A stretch of DNA of 64,000 bases, taken from NCBI GenBank assembly GCA_937981585.1, contig CALJOA010000034.1, forward strand, positions 1 to 64,000, read 5' to 3'. Shown in pieces: positions 1-8,658 of the stretch. Within the stretch, counting starts at the first letter, position 1; each line of letters begins with the position of its first letter. The translations under genes and the position numbers were made by a program. The DNA comes from an uncultured Pirellulaceae bacterium (GTDB lineage: Bacteria; Planctomycetota; Planctomycetia; Pirellulales; Pirellulaceae). The notes below the pieces were generated by a model. It saw only the letters and a list, made by a program, of their open reading frames with translations. It was not told the DNA's origin and did not search any database.

Positions 1-114
1 CCCGCCTACGGAGCCCCAAAAGTGATCCGGCCACCCAGCTGGATTTGCTGGCCAGTTCTGTTTTTGGGAACCGTTGTGTTCCTGCATGGGTTCTCGATGC
101 GACGTGATTATTAG
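1..114 (+). CDS. C-terminal end of a membrane protein (partial, 5' end outside window)
   Basis: Frame 1 is open from the first base to a TAG at 112-114 and gives 37 residues. They contain one hydrophobic segment (WPVLFLGTVVFLHGF) followed by a positively charged tail, MRRDY. That is the usual look of the last transmembrane helix of an inner-membrane protein with a cytoplasmic end. The rest of the gene is outside the window, so the family cannot be named. It could also be a chance open frame, but a hydrophobic helix that ends in a basic tail at the stop argues for a real gene end. Confidence 0.5.
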   Translation, partial: PAYGAPKVIRPPSWICWPVLFLGTVVFLHGFSMRRDY

Positions 115-322
115 GCGAAAACCTTGTTGAGAACTGACAAAATTTCCTTACGAAAAAAAATGCGAAATAACGGAAATCGTTTCAACCCGGTCCGTTGTTT
201 TGTGCGATGTACATAGCAGGAACATCCCGTTGTGCCGCAAGGTGCAAGTTCCTGCAAGCGAAGTTCTATAAAAGACGAATTTGGTTTCTTCGATTCCATC
301 AAGGTTGAACTTAGGACTTTCA

Positions 323-396
323 AAAAAACACTAGTTCGAAACGTAGACGGTGGGGCTCTGGTCAGCTCATTCGAAACGTTACGACTAGTGTTTTTT
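323..396. terminator. long inverted repeat with A and T tracts, possible bidirectional terminator
   Basis: A perfect 13-base inverted repeat has its arms at 323-335 (A-tract then CACTAGT) and 384-396 (ACTAGTG then T-tract), separated by 48 bases. The arms start with A's and end with T's, so transcription from either side would make a hairpin followed by U's. The loop also holds the direct repeat TTCGAAACGT (335-344 and 370-379). It sits between the membrane-protein tail ending at 114 and the STAS gene. The remainder of 115-602 shows no gene I would support. Confidence 0.4.
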
Positions 397-602
397 ATTG
401 CGCTGATTTAAGCGACAAGTACACGGCATTTCTGAACTCGAACTGGACGTCACAAGGCTTCGAAATCTTACGCGTTCAGCAAACGTTGGGGGATTGGCTT
501 GCTCGACGAGAAGCAGTGCACTGGCTATGATTTAATAGAATCGTGGTGCCTCAAGTTACCGTTGGGGTCGCGATCGATAACGTCAGTGAAACGAGAAATG
601 CT

Positions 603-965
603 ATGTCTGAGTTCGAGTGTATTGAGTTGAATAACCTCGAAGAGGTCTCGGTTGTTAAATTCAAAGACCATAAAGTCATGGATCCAAGTCGTATCGAACA
701 GATGGGCAAGGAACTTCTGACATTGGTCGATGACGATGAAGATTCAGGCAATGTCCTGGTCAATTTTGAGAACGTCAGTTTTTTTTCCAGTGCAGCGATT
801 AACAAACTGATCGTGCTTGAGAAACGAGTGCGTGCTCGCGGCGGTCAAATTCGACTTAGCAATCTTCGCCCGGAAGTTCGGGATCTCTTTAGCTATGCGA
901 ATCTCGACTCAATGTTCCAGATTAAAGACAAGCAAACCGATGCTATCGAGTCGTTTGAGAATTAG
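603..965 (+). CDS. STAS-domain protein (anti-anti-sigma factor type)
   Basis: A protein of 120 residues built as a single STAS domain. STAS proteins of this size (SpoIIAA/RsbV) bind an anti-sigma kinase and release its sigma factor, and a conserved Ser/Thr phosphorylation site switches them. Here the SSAAINKL stretch (about residues 61-68) sits at the expected phosphorylation loop, after the strand NVLVNFENVSFF. The frame is open from a GTG at 543, but the ATG at 603 gives the normal family length and has a purine-rich stretch before it, so I prefer it. The next gene on the same strand is an RsbW-like kinase, which supports a partner-switching pair. Some planctomycete STAS proteins act outside sigma control, so the target is unknown. 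Confidence 0.85.
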   Translation: MSEFECIELNNLEEVSVVKFKDHKVMDPSRIEQMGKELLTLVDDDEDSGNVLVNFENVSFFSSAAINKLIVLEKRVRARGGQIRLSNLRPEVRDLFSYANLDSMFQIKDKQTDAIESFEN

Positions 966-1078
966 TCGAGTTGGCCCACCGGTCGCTAACCACTAGAATT
1001 TTGTCTCCTCAAGTAGCGGGCAAGTTTGGATCTTCCCAGTTATCGACTTGAATTCCTCCCGGCATTTTTTCGACGGCA

Positions 1079-1501
1079 ATGACAGAAACGGCCAAAGACT
1101 GGAAATACGACAAGCACGTCCCCAGTGAACCGGACGTGTGCTCAAAGATCATCGAGATCTTGTTGGGTCAGCTCGAAGTCGCAGGCTGGACCAGCAAAGA
1201 TGTTTTCGGAATTCACATGGCGATGGAAGAAGCCATCATGAATGCGATCCGCCACGGCAATCAATGCGCAGCCGACAAAAAGGTCCACGTGTTGATCGCG
1301 ATTTCTGCTGATCAGTTCTACGCAAAAATTACAGACCAGGGCTGCGGGTTTGATCCCGATGCCGTTCCCGATCCAACATCCGATGAGAACATTGGTAGGA
1401 CTTCGGGGCGCGGAGTTTTGCTGATGAAAAACTTTGTTGATGAAATTGCCTACAACGAAAAAGGCAATTCAGTTGAGCTGAAGAAGTCGAGGACGCAGTG
1501 A
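1079..1501 (+). CDS. RsbW-like anti-sigma factor / serine kinase (HATPase_c_2)
   Basis: 140 residues with a GHKL ATPase fold of the anti-sigma type. The N box is clear (MAMEEAIMNAIRHGN, about residues 42-56), followed by DQGCGFDP (about residues 87-94) and GRGVLLMKNFVDEI (about residues 112-125), which form the ATP lid. There is no sensor or histidine phosphoacceptor domain, as usual for RsbW/SpoIIAB. Such proteins bind sigma factors or other partners and phosphorylate the STAS antagonist. The STAS gene lies 113 bases upstream on the same strand, so the two probably work together. No sigma-factor gene is in the window, so the regulated target is not visible. Confidence 0.88.
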   Translation: MTETAKDWKYDKHVPSEPDVCSKIIEILLGQLEVAGWTSKDVFGIHMAMEEAIMNAIRHGNQCAADKKVHVLIAISADQFYAKITDQGCGFDPDAVPDPTSDENIGRTSGRGVLLMKNFVDEIAYNEKGNSVELKKSRTQ

Positions 1502-1502
1502 T

Positions 1503-1641
1503 GTGGAATGCGGAATGCGGAATGTGGAATGTGGAATGTGGAATGTGGAATGTGGAATTTTGAATTTTGAATTTTGAATTTTGAATTTTGAATTTTGAAT
1601 TTTGAATTTTGAATTTTGAATGTGGAGTGCGGAATGTGCCG
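1503..1641. repeat. 7-bp minisatellite, two unit types (GTGGAAT and TTTTGAA)
   Basis: Directly after the anti-sigma gene stop there are about eight 7-base units of the type GTGGAAT/GCGGAAT (1503-1557). Then come nine exact TTTTGAA units (about 1558-1621), and the array closes with two GTGGAAT-like units. Both parts keep the same 7-base period, so the second type probably arose from the first by mutation and expansion. It lies between the anti-sigma gene and the minus-strand exonuclease gene, where length change would not alter a protein. Confidence 0.9.
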
Positions 1642-1674
1642 TCCGCCAACTCACAGATGTTTGACCTGATGATT

Positions 1675-1776
1675 GGTAACCCGAAGCGTAAGCGAAGGAC
1701 TAAAACTCAGCTTCGCCCTCGCTGAAGCGCCAGGTTACTACTGTGCCGCTGTCCCTCGCTGACGCGTCGGGTTACC
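1675..1776. repeat. palindromic intergenic repeat, family A (GGTAACCCGAAGC...)
   Basis: An inverted repeat begins GGTAACCCGAAGCGTAAGCG and ends GACGCGTCGGGTTACC. A second partial arm pair lies between (CTTCGCCCTCGCTGAAGCG). The same element occurs at 40423-40475. It fills the gap before the exonuclease gene and may act as a transcription end for the genes on both sides. Confidence 0.75.
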
Positions 1777-1784
1777 ACTGTGTG

Positions 1785-2552
1785 TTAGTCGAGCTTGATC
1801 TCCAACTCCACCGGGCAATGGTCGGAATGAAACGCGTCGTGCCTGTGAGTGACCGATTCAATTCCATGCTCGATCGTGTCGCTGACTGACATGTAGTCCA
1901 GACGCCAGCCTTTGTTCGTCTTTCGCGCGAACTGAGTTGTTCGCCACCATGTGTAGCTGACTTCATCGGGATGAAGTTTCCGAAACGCATCCACAAAACC
2001 TGATTCAAACCACTGAGTCATCCACGCACGCTCTTCAGGTTTAAATCCAGACGAATTCTTGTTGCGGACCGGATCGTTGATGTCGATTTTTGCGTGAGCA
2101 ATGTTGTAGTCCCCAACAACGATAATATTGGGACGCTCTTCGCGAAGGTTCTCCACCCAGTTGAGAAAGTCATCCAAGAATCTCATCTTGTACTGTTGAC
2201 GTTCGGGGCCCGATCCGCCGTTGGGAAAATAGCAATTCAAAATCGTCAGGTCGCCCAGATCGGTGCGGATCACTCGCCCTTCATCATCGTACCTCTCAAT
2301 CCCGAGGCCTTTGTAGACCTTGGTTGGTTTCTGCTTGGTGAACGTGGCGACTCCGCTGTAACCTTTACGCTTGGCTGAATGCCAGTGATGTTTGTAGCCG
2401 AGGCTTTCAATCAACAGCAGTGGAACACTGCCCGAGTGGGCTTTCGTTTCCTGCAAACAGACGACATCGAATTGATTCTCGTCGATCCATTCTGCCAATC
2501 CCTTTTCCAGTGCAGACCGAACCCCGTTAACGTTGTATGAAACGATTTTCAT
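1785..2552 (-). CDS. xth: exodeoxyribonuclease III (AP endonuclease, XthA/ExoA family)
   Basis: 255 residues of the endonuclease/exonuclease/phosphatase fold. It shows the family motifs in order: KIVSYNVNGVRSAL at the N-terminus, LQETKA with the metal-binding Glu, FPNGG, VGDYNIAHAKIDI with the catalytic Asp and Asn, and HSDHCPVELEI at the C-terminus with the Asp-His pair. It cuts DNA at abasic sites and removes 3' blocking groups in base excision repair. The frame extends to a TTG at 2561, but the ATG at 2552 begins at the conserved MKIVSYN and lies 5 bases after the dprA stop, with GGTGAG before it, so I use it. It is translationally coupled to dprA. Confidence 0.95.
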   Translation of the reverse strand: MKIVSYNVNGVRSALEKGLAEWIDENQFDVVCLQETKAHSGSVPLLLIESLGYKHHWHSAKRKGYSGVATFTKQKPTKVYKGLGIERYDDEGRVIRTDLGDLTILNCYFPNGGSGPERQQYKMRFLDDFLNWVENLREERPNIIVVGDYNIAHAKIDINDPVRNKNSSGFKPEERAWMTQWFESGFVDAFRKLHPDEVSYTWWRTTQFARKTNKGWRLDYMSVSDTIEHGIESVTHRHDAFHSDHCPVELEIKLD

Positions 2553-2557
2553 GCTTG

Positions 2558-3739
2558 TCAAACTCTCACCAGCGCCGTTCCGCTGACTCGCTTGACCAGC
2601 CGCCGCATTTCCAAAACACTGATTGTCGAAAGGACACGCGAGGCGGGCAGACCGGTTTGCTCCATGATCAAGTCGAACTCCGTGGCGTCGATTTTGATCG
2701 CGTTGAGAACCAATGATTCTTGGTCACTCAATTTAAGTTCAGCCGGATGACGTATCTCTGTTTCGGAATCGATTTGGGTTGGCGTTGCCAGTGGACCAAG
2801 CTCCTCTAAGACGTCGTCGATGCTTTCGACGAGCTTGGCTCCGTCTTTAAGCAACTGGTGGCAACCGCGTGACATCCGATTGTCGATTCGGCCCGGAACG
2901 GCGAACACTTCCCTGCCCTGCTCCATCGCCAGGCGTGCCGAGATCAATGCGCCGCTACGCTGGGCGGCTTCAACGACGATCACGCCCAGACTCAGTCCGC
3001 TAACGATTCGGTTGCGGCGTGGAAAGGATCCGTTTTTCGGTGCGGACTCGGGAAGCGACTCCGTCAAAACGGCGCCTTGGGAGGAGATTCGTTTGGCCAG
3101 CTCGGCGTGCTCTGCGGGATAAAGACGTAGGTGACCGCCGCCCAGAACCGCCAACGTGCGCCCGCCGGCTTCCATGGCTCCGTGGTGAGCCGCCGCGTCG
3201 ATTCCACGGGCCAGTCCAGAAACGATTGTGAATCCAGCCATCGCCAAACCACGAGCCAATCTGGATGCGGTTTTGATTCCGTAGTTTGTGGCATGCCGAG
3301 AACCAACGATAGCGATGGCAAGGTTGTCGGCCGGGAGCAACGTGCCGCGAGAGAACAGAATCGAGGGCGGGTCGTAGATCTCTGACAATGGCACGGGATA
3401 CTTTTCCGAATCGCGGTCAAGAATCTCAATCTGGTTTTCTTTGCAAATGGCAAGCTGTTGGGCAACGTTGATCGTTTCTGGTGCGCTGACGATCGCGCTG
3501 ACAAGTTTGGAGCCAACACCGTTGACGTTACGCAGATCGGCGGGTGCGGCAGCCAAAGCGCCTGCGGCAGAGCCAAATGTTTCAATCAAATCGGCGTAGA
3601 TTCGCGGACCGACTCCAGGGACGAGGTTCAGGCAAAGTGCCGCAGTCGTTTCATCAAGTCGAGGTGTTTCGAAAAGCTGGTTCGACTGGTTGGTCGCATC
3701 CCGAGCGGTATGGTCCGATTCGGTTGATGGTTCGTTCAT
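2558..3739 (-). CDS. dprA: DNA-processing protein DprA/Smf
   Basis: 393 residues. The N-terminal part has a helix-hairpin-helix-like stretch (NLVPGVGPRIYADLIE), and the core is the DprA Rossmann fold with GSRHATNYG and VSGLARGIDAAAHHGAM. The C-terminal 60 residues look like the DprA winged helix (LIMEQTGLPASRVLSTISVLE). DprA loads RecA on incoming single-stranded DNA in natural transformation and also affects recombination generally. The frame is open back to 3805, but the ATG at 3739 has AAAGG upstream and gives a usual length. It lies between aroB and the exonuclease gene on the minus strand, probably in one transcript. Confidence 0.93.
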   Translation of the reverse strand: MNEPSTESDHTARDATNQSNQLFETPRLDETTAALCLNLVPGVGPRIYADLIETFGSAAGALAAAPADLRNVNGVGSKLVSAIVSAPETINVAQQLAICKENQIEILDRDSEKYPVPLSEIYDPPSILFSRGTLLPADNLAIAIVGSRHATNYGIKTASRLARGLAMAGFTIVSGLARGIDAAAHHGAMEAGGRTLAVLGGGHLRLYPAEHAELAKRISSQGAVLTESLPESAPKNGSFPRRNRIVSGLSLGVIVVEAAQRSGALISARLAMEQGREVFAVPGRIDNRMSRGCHQLLKDGAKLVESIDDVLEELGPLATPTQIDSETEIRHPAELKLSDQESLVLNAIKIDATEFDLIMEQTGLPASRVLSTISVLEMRRLVKRVSGTALVRV

Positions 3740-3840
3740 CGAGACGCCTTTTGAGAAACGTATTTCAGTGCGTCTTAAGTATCCGATACGCGGTGACAAA
3801 AACAAAGTGGGGCCGTTGCAAGTTGCTTATGTTGCAGGCA

Positions 3841-4950
3841 TTAATCGTTTTGCAACGACTTCAAAAGCTCGCCATCGTCGGGGCTGGGGACTTCTTTGAC
3901 GTTTCCAAGCTCGGTGGGCAAAATCAAAATCAGCTTTCCGCGCGAAACCTTTTTGTCATGCTTCATCGCGTCGACAAGCTCTTGATGTTTCTCGTCGGGG
4001 CAATCAGTGGGAAGCCCGACCGATTGGAACAATTTTGTTTGCCGGTCCAGAAATGCTTGATCAACCATGCCTAGGTTGCGACCAAGCCGACCGGCACACG
4101 TCATCCCGATGGAGATTGCCTGTCCGTGTAAAAACCGACCGTAGCCAAACACGGCTTCGATGGCGTGCCCAAAAGTGTGTCCGTAGTTCAAGATCGCTCG
4201 TCGACCGGAGGTTTCCTTTTCGTCTTCCTCAACCACCGTCGCTTTGCATTGACAGCACCAGGCGATCGTCTTGGTCAGCGTATCGGGGTCACGCTGGTTG
4301 AGTGCGCCGACTGATGATTCGAGGTATTCCAAAAGTGGCAGGTCCATGATCAACCCGTACTTGATGACTTCTGCCAGCCCGGCGCGATAGTTGGCTTCGT
4401 CGAGCGTGTTAAGAACCAGCGGATCGATCAAGACGGATTGTGGTTGCCAGAACGCGCCCACCATGTTTTTGGCTTGCGGCAAATTGATTCCGACTTTTCC
4501 GCCAACGCTACTGTCGACTTGGGCCAGCAGCGTCGTTGGGATCTGAACAAACTTTAGGCCCCGCCCATACGTCGCGGCCAGAAAACCGGCGAGGTCACCA
4601 ACGACTCCCCCGCCTAGTGCGACCACAACCGATTTCCGGTCAGTGTTGAAAGCCACCATTTGTTGCCAGGCTTCGTCGCATTGAGTTACCGACTTTGATG
4701 GTTCGCCACTGGGCACGATGATCGGATCGACACGGCTGGCCAATTGTTTGATCGACGTGGTTACGTCATCGAGATAAAGCGGTGCTACAACGTCATCGGT
4801 CACCAGCACGACATGCTCGCCCGAGAGATGGTCTTTGAGATCGTCAACCAGAGAGCTGCTCAGCCGACCTGCTCCAATCTCGATCGTGTAAGAACGTTGG
4901 CCGAGTCCGACGTGGACTTGCTGTGATGATGGGTTGGTCGAGTCGGGCAA
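3841..4950 (-). CDS. aroB: 3-dehydroquinate synthase
   Basis: 369 residues, the normal AroB length. The enzyme turns DAHP into 3-dehydroquinate, the second step of the shikimate pathway, using NAD and a metal. Visible motifs are ALGGGVVGDLAGFLAATYGR (NAD binding), PTTLLAQVDSSVGGKVGINL, EVIKYGLI with a metal-ligand Glu, and NYGHTFGHAIEA plus HGQAISIGM with the metal-ligand His residues. It is 71 bases downstream of an amino-acid permease gene and 101 bases upstream of dprA on the same strand. Confidence 0.96.
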   Translation of the reverse strand: MPDSTNPSSQQVHVGLGQRSYTIEIGAGRLSSSLVDDLKDHLSGEHVVLVTDDVVAPLYLDDVTTSIKQLASRVDPIIVPSGEPSKSVTQCDEAWQQMVAFNTDRKSVVVALGGGVVGDLAGFLAATYGRGLKFVQIPTTLLAQVDSSVGGKVGINLPQAKNMVGAFWQPQSVLIDPLVLNTLDEANYRAGLAEVIKYGLIMDLPLLEYLESSVGALNQRDPDTLTKTIAWCCQCKATVVEEDEKETSGRRAILNYGHTFGHAIEAVFGYGRFLHGQAISIGMTCAGRLGRNLGMVDQAFLDRQTKLFQSVGLPTDCPDEKHQELVDAMKHDKKVSRGKLILILPTELGNVKEVPSPDDGELLKSLQND

Positions 4951-5021
4951 TGAACTACTTTCTGACGCAAATGATTGATCAATTCATTGTGAGCAAGTAT
5001 CTGCGATTCACAAGTCCACTC

Positions 5022-6314
5022 CTACATTCCCGGAGTTGCGGCCTTAAGAATCACTCGCAACAGCAAGCCTATGCCCAAGACGATCAAGCCACTGAGGATG
5101 ACCTCCGCGGTGATCCAGCAAGCCAACGAAAAGCAACCGATCAGTCCCAGCCACGAAATCCAAACGGGATAAAGCCGCGCCTCTTTTTCCAGCGTGATTG
5201 CGCAGAGGTTGGTCAACGAGTAGTACAGCAGGACCGTAAACGCGCTGAAGGACCATGAGAGTCGGACGTCGCCAAGCAAAACCAAAACGCCAATCACGAC
5301 GGCCACTAGTATCGTTGCCTGCTTGGGAATTCCCTTTTCGTTGACGGTTGCGAGGCTGCCGGGGAGATCTTTTCGCCGAGCCATCGCCAGTGCAACGCGC
5401 GACAAACCTAAAAGCAGATTCAAAACGACGCCCAGCATCGCAGTGATTGCCCCGATCAGCAGAACTGCTTTGATCCAGGGTTTGTTGAGGCTTTCCGCCG
5501 CGTGCAAAAGTGGTGCAACGCTTGTCTTGACCGAAACGGCGAGTTCCTCGGGACCGACCAGCGCGACGGCGACAAAGCCAACGGTTAAGTAAAGCAGCAT
5601 TGTAGTAGCGAGCGTCATGATCATCGCCTGCGGAATCGTCTTGCGCGGTTGCTTTACTTCTTCGCCAAGCGTCGCGATCCGTCCGTAGCCTGTATACGCC
5701 ACGAACATCAGCGCGGTGGCGTGAAACAGATTCAAAGACGATTGTTTGTCGAGCGCAAAGATTCCTGCGAGGTTCAGATCGGCTCTTGAGAACGCCGTCG
5801 GCATTGCGACGCAAACAAACAGGATCAGTGAAACCAGCGTCGTGGCAACGATCAGGCTGTTGACCACGTTGGTCCGTTTAATACCCACCAGCGTCAGGAT
5901 TGTCAGCAGGATCAGAAAGGCCAGCGCAAGTCCAATCAATACGCCGGTGTAATGTTGTGCTCCCAGTGTGGAGCTGTAAATGTATCCGGCCAACCCCAGC
6001 AGCGCCGTGGCGGCAGAGGCCGATTTGGCGCACAAGAAAAGCCAGCCGGCGGTGAATCCGAGGGTCGGTGTGAGCCAGCGGTAACCGTATTCGTAGGTCC
6101 CACCACTGACAGGATGATTGGCGGCCAGTTGGGCGCTGCTGAGTCCGTTGCAGATTGCCAATAGCGAGGCGAAAAAGATCGCGACTAAGACGTTGGGTCC
6201 CGAAACTCCAGCTGCGATTCCGATGCTGACGAAGACGCCGGTGCCGACGATCGAGCCAAGCCCCATCAGGATCGCGCCCGTCAATCCGATCTCACGCTGC
6301 ATTGAGTTTGACAT
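5022..6314 (-). CDS. APC-family amino-acid permease
   Basis: 430 residues with about 12 hydrophobic segments spread along the whole length. The N-terminus has the amino acid/polyamine/organocation signature (LMGLGSIVGTGVFVSIG), where the unwound first helix binds substrate, and ANHPVSGGTYEYGYRWL follows after helix 2. It should move an amino acid or polyamine across the inner membrane with H+ or Na+. The exact substrate cannot be read from the sequence. A second start (MQREIGL) four residues later is possible. Confidence 0.88.
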   Translation of the reverse strand: MSNSMQREIGLTGAILMGLGSIVGTGVFVSIGIAAGVSGPNVLVAIFFASLLAICNGLSSAQLAANHPVSGGTYEYGYRWLTPTLGFTAGWLFLCAKSASAATALLGLAGYIYSSTLGAQHYTGVLIGLALAFLILLTILTLVGIKRTNVVNSLIVATTLVSLILFVCVAMPTAFSRADLNLAGIFALDKQSSLNLFHATALMFVAYTGYGRIATLGEEVKQPRKTIPQAMIMTLATTMLLYLTVGFVAVALVGPEELAVSVKTSVAPLLHAAESLNKPWIKAVLLIGAITAMLGVVLNLLLGLSRVALAMARRKDLPGSLATVNEKGIPKQATILVAVVIGVLVLLGDVRLSWSFSAFTVLLYYSLTNLCAITLEKEARLYPVWISWLGLIGCFSLACWITAEVILSGLIVLGIGLLLRVILKAATPGM

Positions 6315-6341
6315 TGTTGCTTATCTGATGCACCAAATATA

Positions 6342-6425
6342 TAGCGTTTGGGCGCAAGCCCTACGGTTTTCACATACACTCCCTGAAGATGAAAACTCGA
6401 CCGGACGGCTTGCGCCGTTCCGCTA
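6342..6425. repeat. palindromic intergenic repeat, family C (TAGCGGAACGGCGCAAGCCGTCC)
   Basis: Left part TAGCGTTTGGGCGCAAGCC, right part GACGGCTTGCGCCGTTCCGCTA, with GGTTTTC/GAAAACTC between them, so the whole can fold into an imperfect long hairpin. Related copies are at 20566-20605, 30478-30515 and 30641-30710. It lies in the gap between the kinase and permease genes. Confidence 0.7.
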
Positions 6426-6517
6426 CTTGAATAGCATTATTGAAAATGCCAGTCGAGTCCTCGTCTGCGCGAGGTGACGTGATCACTTGGATTGAAATCT
6501 CTGCAAGCCAAACTAGA

Positions 6518-8374
6518 TTACAACTTGCCGGGTTGTGGAGTTGTCTTGGGTTGGGCTTTTTCGGCTTCTTCTCTGGCTTTCTTCTCCGCTTCTTCTTTAG
6601 CGGTAATCTTTGCAGCCAGAACGGCTCGTGCTTTGGCGACCAATGCACGGCCTTCATCAGATTCTGGAATCTGGCCCCACTGGATATCGCCGTAGAGTTC
6701 GAGGATCGACTCATAGAATGAGATCGTGCTCTCGGGGTCGGTTTGTTGACCCGCGTCCTGCATTGCAGATTTGATTTGTTTCAAGTCGAACAGGATTTTG
6801 GAGCGGGCGTCGTTGTGGAGTTTGATTTTGTAGCTTTGGGCCGCTTCGACGCATTTTTGATCAGCCGGATCGAGGTCCGAATTTTGATGGATCTTCACGA
6901 AAGCCGCCATCTTGGTGTCAGCCAGGCTTGGGTCATCCTCGGAGATCGCAACGATCTCGAGAAATTGCTTTTCGATTTTAGTCAGCCGGTCCTCACCCGG
7001 AATTCCGCTTCGGACGGTCAAGGTGTTGCAAAGCGAATTGTAAAGGCTGACCGCTTCTCCAATCTTTTGTAGCTCGGAGACTTTGGAGGCTCGTTCTTCG
7101 TCTGGGTAGAGCTCAAGAAACTGCCCGATCTCCTTGAGTACTTTGTTGGGACGGTCGGCGCTGGCTTCGATTTGAGCCATCAACGTTTCGGCGCTCGGCG
7201 GCTTGTAAGCTCGATAGACTAAGGCCGTTGCCAGCAGTAGCACGCCAAGCAGTGCCAACGCGATCGGCAATATGCCTTGCTTGTCAACGGATGGCTCGTC
7301 GGGCTGTTGCTTGCGGACCTGGTCGTCGACCGTGTTGTAGTAATCGACAGTTGTCGAGCCGTCGACTCCGTGTTCGGTATTCGAGACGGTCTTGGGCTGG
7401 CCAGCAACGGTTGAGTCTCTTAGTTTTTCCGATTTGCGGATTTTCGTGTCGACCTCGGTGCGGGGGGCTCCAACGTCGAAGGTGTCGTGTGGGTTTGTGT
7501 TTGAGACTGGGTGAACTGTTTTGGCTTCGCTGTGGTCGCGCAGTTTGGCTTCCACTTCATCGATTTGGTGAAGCAAGGCTTGGGCCGTATGGATTCGCTT
7601 GTCAGGTTGCTTGGCCATCATTCGACGAATCAGTTCATCCAGTTCGTTGGGCACGTCGGGCACCATGCTGCTGACCCGAGGTGCGGGGACGCGAGTCAAA
7701 TTGCGCAGTGATTCTTCGACCGAGTTGGCGGTGAACGGAGGCCTTCCCGAAAGCAGTGTGAACAAAACTGTACCGAGGCTGTAGATGTCACTCTTGAACG
7801 TGACCGGTTCGCCTTTGGCTTGTTCAGGGCTCATGAAGTCCATCGTTCCCAGAACGTTCTCGCCAGTGTTAAGCGATGTGCCAAATCGCTTTGCAATTCC
7901 AAAGTCCGTGATCTTGACGTGTGCCGGTTCGCCGTCAGAGGGAACCGTCATCAGCAGGTTGCCGGGCTTTAGGTCACGATGGATGATGCCTCGGTCGTGA
8001 GCGTGCCTGAGGCCAAGGCTAACGTCGCGTCCGATCTTGAGGATCTCGCGCCAATCGAATCGATGGCCCTTTTTTCGCATGTGGAAGAGACTGTTGCCTT
8101 CAACCAACTCCATCGAGAAAAAAAGCATACCGTCTTCTTGCCCGTAACTGAGTAGGCGGACGATGTTGGAATGGTTGAGCTGAATGAGTGCTTTGATTTC
8201 CGATTCAAACCTGCCTCGGAAGTGCGGATCGTGCGCGTAAGTCGGAGCGAGGACTTTGATCGCGTGAAGCTCACCCGTTTCCTCGTGCTCGCCGCGGAAA
8301 ACAGTTCCCATTCCGCCGCGACCGAGGATTCCCTTAAATTGGTAGGGGCCGATAGAATCGAGTGCCATTGGCAA
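6518..8374 (-). CDS. Hanks-type serine/threonine protein kinase with membrane anchor
   Basis: 618 residues. The kinase domain fills about residues 8-270: glycine loop GRGGMGTVFRG, the VAIK-type lysine in HAIKVL, catalytic loop HRDLKPGNLL, metal-binding DFG in ITDFGIAKRFG, and GTMDFMSPEQ in the activation segment. A linker of about 100 residues leads to one transmembrane helix (about residues 368-390, LPIALALLGVLLLATALVY). The distal part is hydrophilic and ends in a Glu/Ala/Lys-rich tail. No PASTA, WD40 or other named sensor domain is evident. It transcribes away from the release-factor-like gene. An ATG two codons later (MALDSIG) is an alternative start. Confidence 0.93.
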   Translation of the reverse strand: MPMALDSIGPYQFKGILGRGGMGTVFRGEHEETGELHAIKVLAPTYAHDPHFRGRFESEIKALIQLNHSNIVRLLSYGQEDGMLFFSMELVEGNSLFHMRKKGHRFDWREILKIGRDVSLGLRHAHDRGIIHRDLKPGNLLMTVPSDGEPAHVKITDFGIAKRFGTSLNTGENVLGTMDFMSPEQAKGEPVTFKSDIYSLGTVLFTLLSGRPPFTANSVEESLRNLTRVPAPRVSSMVPDVPNELDELIRRMMAKQPDKRIHTAQALLHQIDEVEAKLRDHSEAKTVHPVSNTNPHDTFDVGAPRTEVDTKIRKSEKLRDSTVAGQPKTVSNTEHGVDGSTTVDYYNTVDDQVRKQQPDEPSVDKQGILPIALALLGVLLLATALVYRAYKPPSAETLMAQIEASADRPNKVLKEIGQFLELYPDEERASKVSELQKIGEAVSLYNSLCNTLTVRSGIPGEDRLTKIEKQFLEIVAISEDDPSLADTKMAAFVKIHQNSDLDPADQKCVEAAQSYKIKLHNDARSKILFDLKQIKSAMQDAGQQTDPESTISFYESILELYGDIQWGQIPESDEGRALVAKARAVLAAKITAKEEAEKKAREEAEKAQPKTTPQPGKL

Positions 8375-8517
8375 CGGGCTTTCGTGTGAGATTAGCTTTC
8401 TTTTTCTTTGGGAGTACTCGGCATTCTACACTTAAAGAATGCAAACAGAAAGCAAACCAGCATTCGACAGGATGTTCGTAGGTTTTCGACTGAGTTTGGC
8501 AAAGGTCTGGAGGTCCA

Positions 8518-8586
8518 GTCATTCCCGCGCAGGCGGGAGTCTAGTTTCTCAAAGCTTCAATGGACTCCTGCCTGCGCGGGAGTGAC
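8518..8586. repeat. palindromic intergenic repeat, family D (GTCATTCCCGCGCAGGCGGG)
   Basis: Arms of about 24 bases, GTCATTCCCGCGCAGGCGGG and CCTGCCTGCGCGGGAGTGAC, flank a loop with GCTTCAATGGA. The copy at 30531-30596 matches in both the arms and the loop. It lies between the divergent kinase gene and the release-factor-like gene. Confidence 0.8.
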
Positions 8587-8658
8587 TAAATCGCTGACCG
8601 CTCACATCCTGCTCATATTGAGCCTTGATTCACTTCTTTCTTCGAACCAGAGAATCGC

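Noticed and set aside
111..323. 70-residue minus-strand frame before the STAS gene
   Set aside because: No domain, signal or ribosome-binding site, and it overlaps the end of the partial membrane-protein gene.
1503..1641. CRISPR array
   Set aside because: The units are 7 bases and adjacent, without unique spacers.
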